Assembly (NCBI GenBank): GCA_013695005.1 | Contig: JACDBJ010000073.1 | Location: 1-6,370, forward strand | Source of the DNA: Pseudonocardiales bacterium | GTDB lineage: Bacteria > Actinomycetota > Actinomycetes > Mycobacteriales > Pseudonocardiaceae | DNA: 6,370 bases | Reading direction: 5' to 3' | Shown: piece after piece, positions 5,240 to 6,370 of the stretch | Layout: each line of letters begins with the position of its first letter | How positions within the stretch are numbered: position 1 is the first letter of the stretch | Program-made: the position numbers and the translations under genes | Notes under the pieces: generated by a model | Seen by the model: the letters and a program-made list of their open reading frames with translations, nothing else | Told to the model about the DNA's origin: nothing | The model's database searches: none

Positions 5240-6102
5240 CAGTCGGCGAGGTCGCGGAACGTCGTGATGGCGCCGATGTGCTCCGCGCCGGTCAGACCCA
5301 GGCCCATCGTGTTGATCGCCAGGTGGGTCGCGCCGAGCTCGCGCCAGGCCGCGACGAGCTCGGGCCAGCGCTCCGGCTCGCCATGGCGGACACCGACCCT
5401 GGCCTCGATGCCGATCTCGCCCGGCTCGCGCCCGATGTCGACGGCGTGGCGGCGGATCTTGTCCAGCGCGGCGCGTGCCTGCTCGCCTGGCGGCATCTGC
5501 GGGAACCAGCCGTCGCCCATCGCGGCAACGCGTCGCAGCACAACATCCGCGTGCCCGCCGAGCCAGATCGGGATGGGCCGCTGCACGGGCAGCGGGTTGA
5601 TCCCGGCTTCGGGAATGTGATGCCACTTCCCGTCGAAGTCGACCACCTGCTCGGTCCACAGCGCGCGCATCAGCTGGATCTGCTCCTCGATGCGGCGGCC
5701 GCGGTCGTGGAAGTTCTCGCCCAGCGCGTCGTACTCCACGTCGTTCCAGCCGACGCCGACGCCGAGGCGGGTCCGGCCGCGGGACAGCACGTCGACCTCG
5801 GCGGCCTGCTTGGCCACTAGCGCGGCTTGGCGCTGGGGAAGGACCAGCACGCCGGTCACGAGCTCGACTCGCTCGGTGAGACCGGCCAGGTAACCGAACA
5901 GGACGAGCGGCTCGTGGAACGGGGTGTCGGCGTCGTAGGGACCGCGCCAGTCCGGCCGGTGTTCACGCCCGGCCCCGAGCACGTGGTCGAAAGCGAGCAC
6001 ATGGGAGTAGCCCAGGCCCTCGGCGGTTTGCGCGAAGTCGCGAATCACCGCCGGGTCGTTGCCGATCTCGGTCTGCGGGAAGACCACACCGGTGCGCACC
6101 AC
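5239..6102 (-). CDS. LLM-class F420-dependent oxidoreductase (TIGR03619/Rv2161c-like group)
   Basis: This 287-residue luciferase-like protein belongs to a different subgroup from the one at 3397. It begins MVRTGVVFPQTEIGNDPAVI and has the family stretch LGYSHVLAFDHVLGAGRE (31-48). It continues with EPLVLFGYLAGLTERVEL (64-81), LSRGRTRLGVGVGWNDVEYD (106-125), FHDRGRRIEEQIQLMRALW (131-149) and PIPIWLGGHADVVLRRVA (176-193). F420-dependent reduction or oxidation is inferred from family; substrate unknown. It lies upstream of the dehydrogenase in the same transcription unit and is divergent from galT. The start is uncertain: ATG 6111 directly abuts an AGGGG sequence (6116-6112), whereas GTG 6102 lies 9 nt from it and GTG 6099 lies 12 nt from it; relatives begin about two residues before the GVVFPQ strand, which favours 6102 or 6099. 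Confidence 0.9.
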   Translation of the reverse strand: MVRTGVVFPQTEIGNDPAVIRDFAQTAEGLGYSHVLAFDHVLGAGREHRPDWRGPYDADTPFHEPLVLFGYLAGLTERVELVTGVLVLPQRQAALVAKQAAEVDVLSRGRTRLGVGVGWNDVEYDALGENFHDRGRRIEEQIQLMRALWTEQVVDFDGKWHHIPEAGINPLPVQRPIPIWLGGHADVVLRRVAAMGDGWFPQMPPGEQARAALDKIRRHAVDIGREPGEIGIEARVGVRHGEPERWPELVAAWRELGATHLAINTMGLGLTGAEHIGAITTFRDLAD

Positions 6103-6163
6103 ACCAATCATCCCCTACGTCATCCATCATGGTTGAGCACTCGAAGATCCACCCGGAGGTTGC
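6103..6163. promoter_or_regulatory. Divergent intergenic region between F420 oxidoreductase and galT
   Basis: The 61 bp between the two starts must hold the upstream signals of both transcription units, unless the promoters overlap the opposing genes. AGGGG (6116-6112, minus) and GGAGG (6155-6159, plus) are the two ribosome-binding candidates. No clear -10/-35 pair or operator is visible. Confidence 0.4.
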
Positions 6164-6370
6164 ATGGCTGACGCGCCCCGCTTCGCCGTTCCGCACCGCC
6201 GGCTGAACCCGTTGACGGGCGACTGGGTGCTCGTCTCGCCGCATCGCACCGATCGGCCCTGGCAGGGCCAGGTCGAGCCCGCGGTCCCCCAGCAGCAGCC
6301 CGACTACGACCCGAGCTGCTACCTCTGCCCGGGCAACGAGCGGGCCGGGGGAGTGCGCACACCCCGCTAC
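6164..6370 (+). CDS. galT: Galactose-1-phosphate uridylyltransferase, 5' part
   Basis: The 69 codons to the window edge read as the N-terminus of GalT, which exchanges UMP between UDP-glucose and galactose-1-phosphate in the Leland pathway in the cytoplasm. Visible landmarks are HRRLNPLTGDWVLVSPHRTD (11-30), RPWQGQVE (31-38) and CYLCPGNERAGGV (52-64). C52 and C55 match the zinc-binding pair, and R28 and R31 match the substrate-site arginines, at the same numbers as in the E. coli enzyme, so the start at ATG 6164 fits well. GGAGG lies 4 nt upstream, slightly close. The catalytic HPH motif would lie beyond the window. Full-length proteins are about 350 residues. Confidence 0.94.
   Translation, partial: MADAPRFAVPHRRLNPLTGDWVLVSPHRTDRPWQGQVEPAVPQQQPDYDPSCYLCPGNERAGGVRTPRY

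Noticed and set aside
3477..5267. A 596-codon plus-strand open frame across the F420 oxidoreductase and the dehydrogenase
   Set aside because: It is out of frame with the first gene and antisense to the second, is extremely rich in Arg and Gly, and has no family features; long empty frames are normal at this base composition.
1..6370. CRISPR arrays, tRNA or rRNA genes, insertion sequence ends, prophage genes
   Set aside because: No spaced direct repeats, cloverleaf, transposase motif or phage protein was seen on either strand.

Overview
The window is very G+C-rich, with strong G/C preference at third codon positions, GTG starts and two F420-type flavin-independent oxidoreductases of the luciferase-like fold. 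This points to a high-GC actinobacterium; a Pseudonocardiales or Mycobacteriales relative is an inference, not shown by any single marker. No rRNA, tRNA, CRISPR array or intact insertion sequence was seen.

Layout from left to right. Positions 1-1059 (minus) hold the first 353 codons of a glycoside hydrolase family 15 enzyme (glucoamylase/trehalase-like), cut by the window edge. Positions about 1141-1389 (plus) are a degraded internal piece of a short-chain dehydrogenase. Positions 1541-2166 (minus) are a VapBC-type toxin-antitoxin pair with an ATGA overlap, an operator-like inverted repeat and a likely leaderless promoter; a possible 46-codon third gene lies just downstream of the toxin. Positions 2352-3110 (minus) encode a ZIP-family metal transporter. 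Positions 3111-3396 form a divergent control region with two interleaved inverted repeats, a promoter-like TAGGAT and a possible 10-codon leader ORF. Positions 3397-4332 (plus) encode an F420-dependent luciferase-like oxidoreductase. It converges on a minus-strand pair: a beta-hydroxyacid (3-hydroxyisobutyrate-like) dehydrogenase (4344-5204), which follows a second luciferase-like F420 oxidoreductase of another subfamily (5239-6102). A 9-bp hairpin spans the two converging stop codons. From 6164 the window enters galT on the plus strand, of which 69 codons are present.

How the parts may work together: GH15 and GalT are ordinary carbohydrate genes at the two ends. Between them lies an accessory-looking stretch (broken dehydrogenase, toxin-antitoxin, metal transporter) and then a three-gene redox cluster. 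The two F420 enzymes and the dehydrogenase could act on a common substrate class, but the sequence does not say which. No clearly new multi-gene system is visible. The least explained element is the interleaved inverted-repeat structure at 3272-3333 with the leader ORF directly after it.
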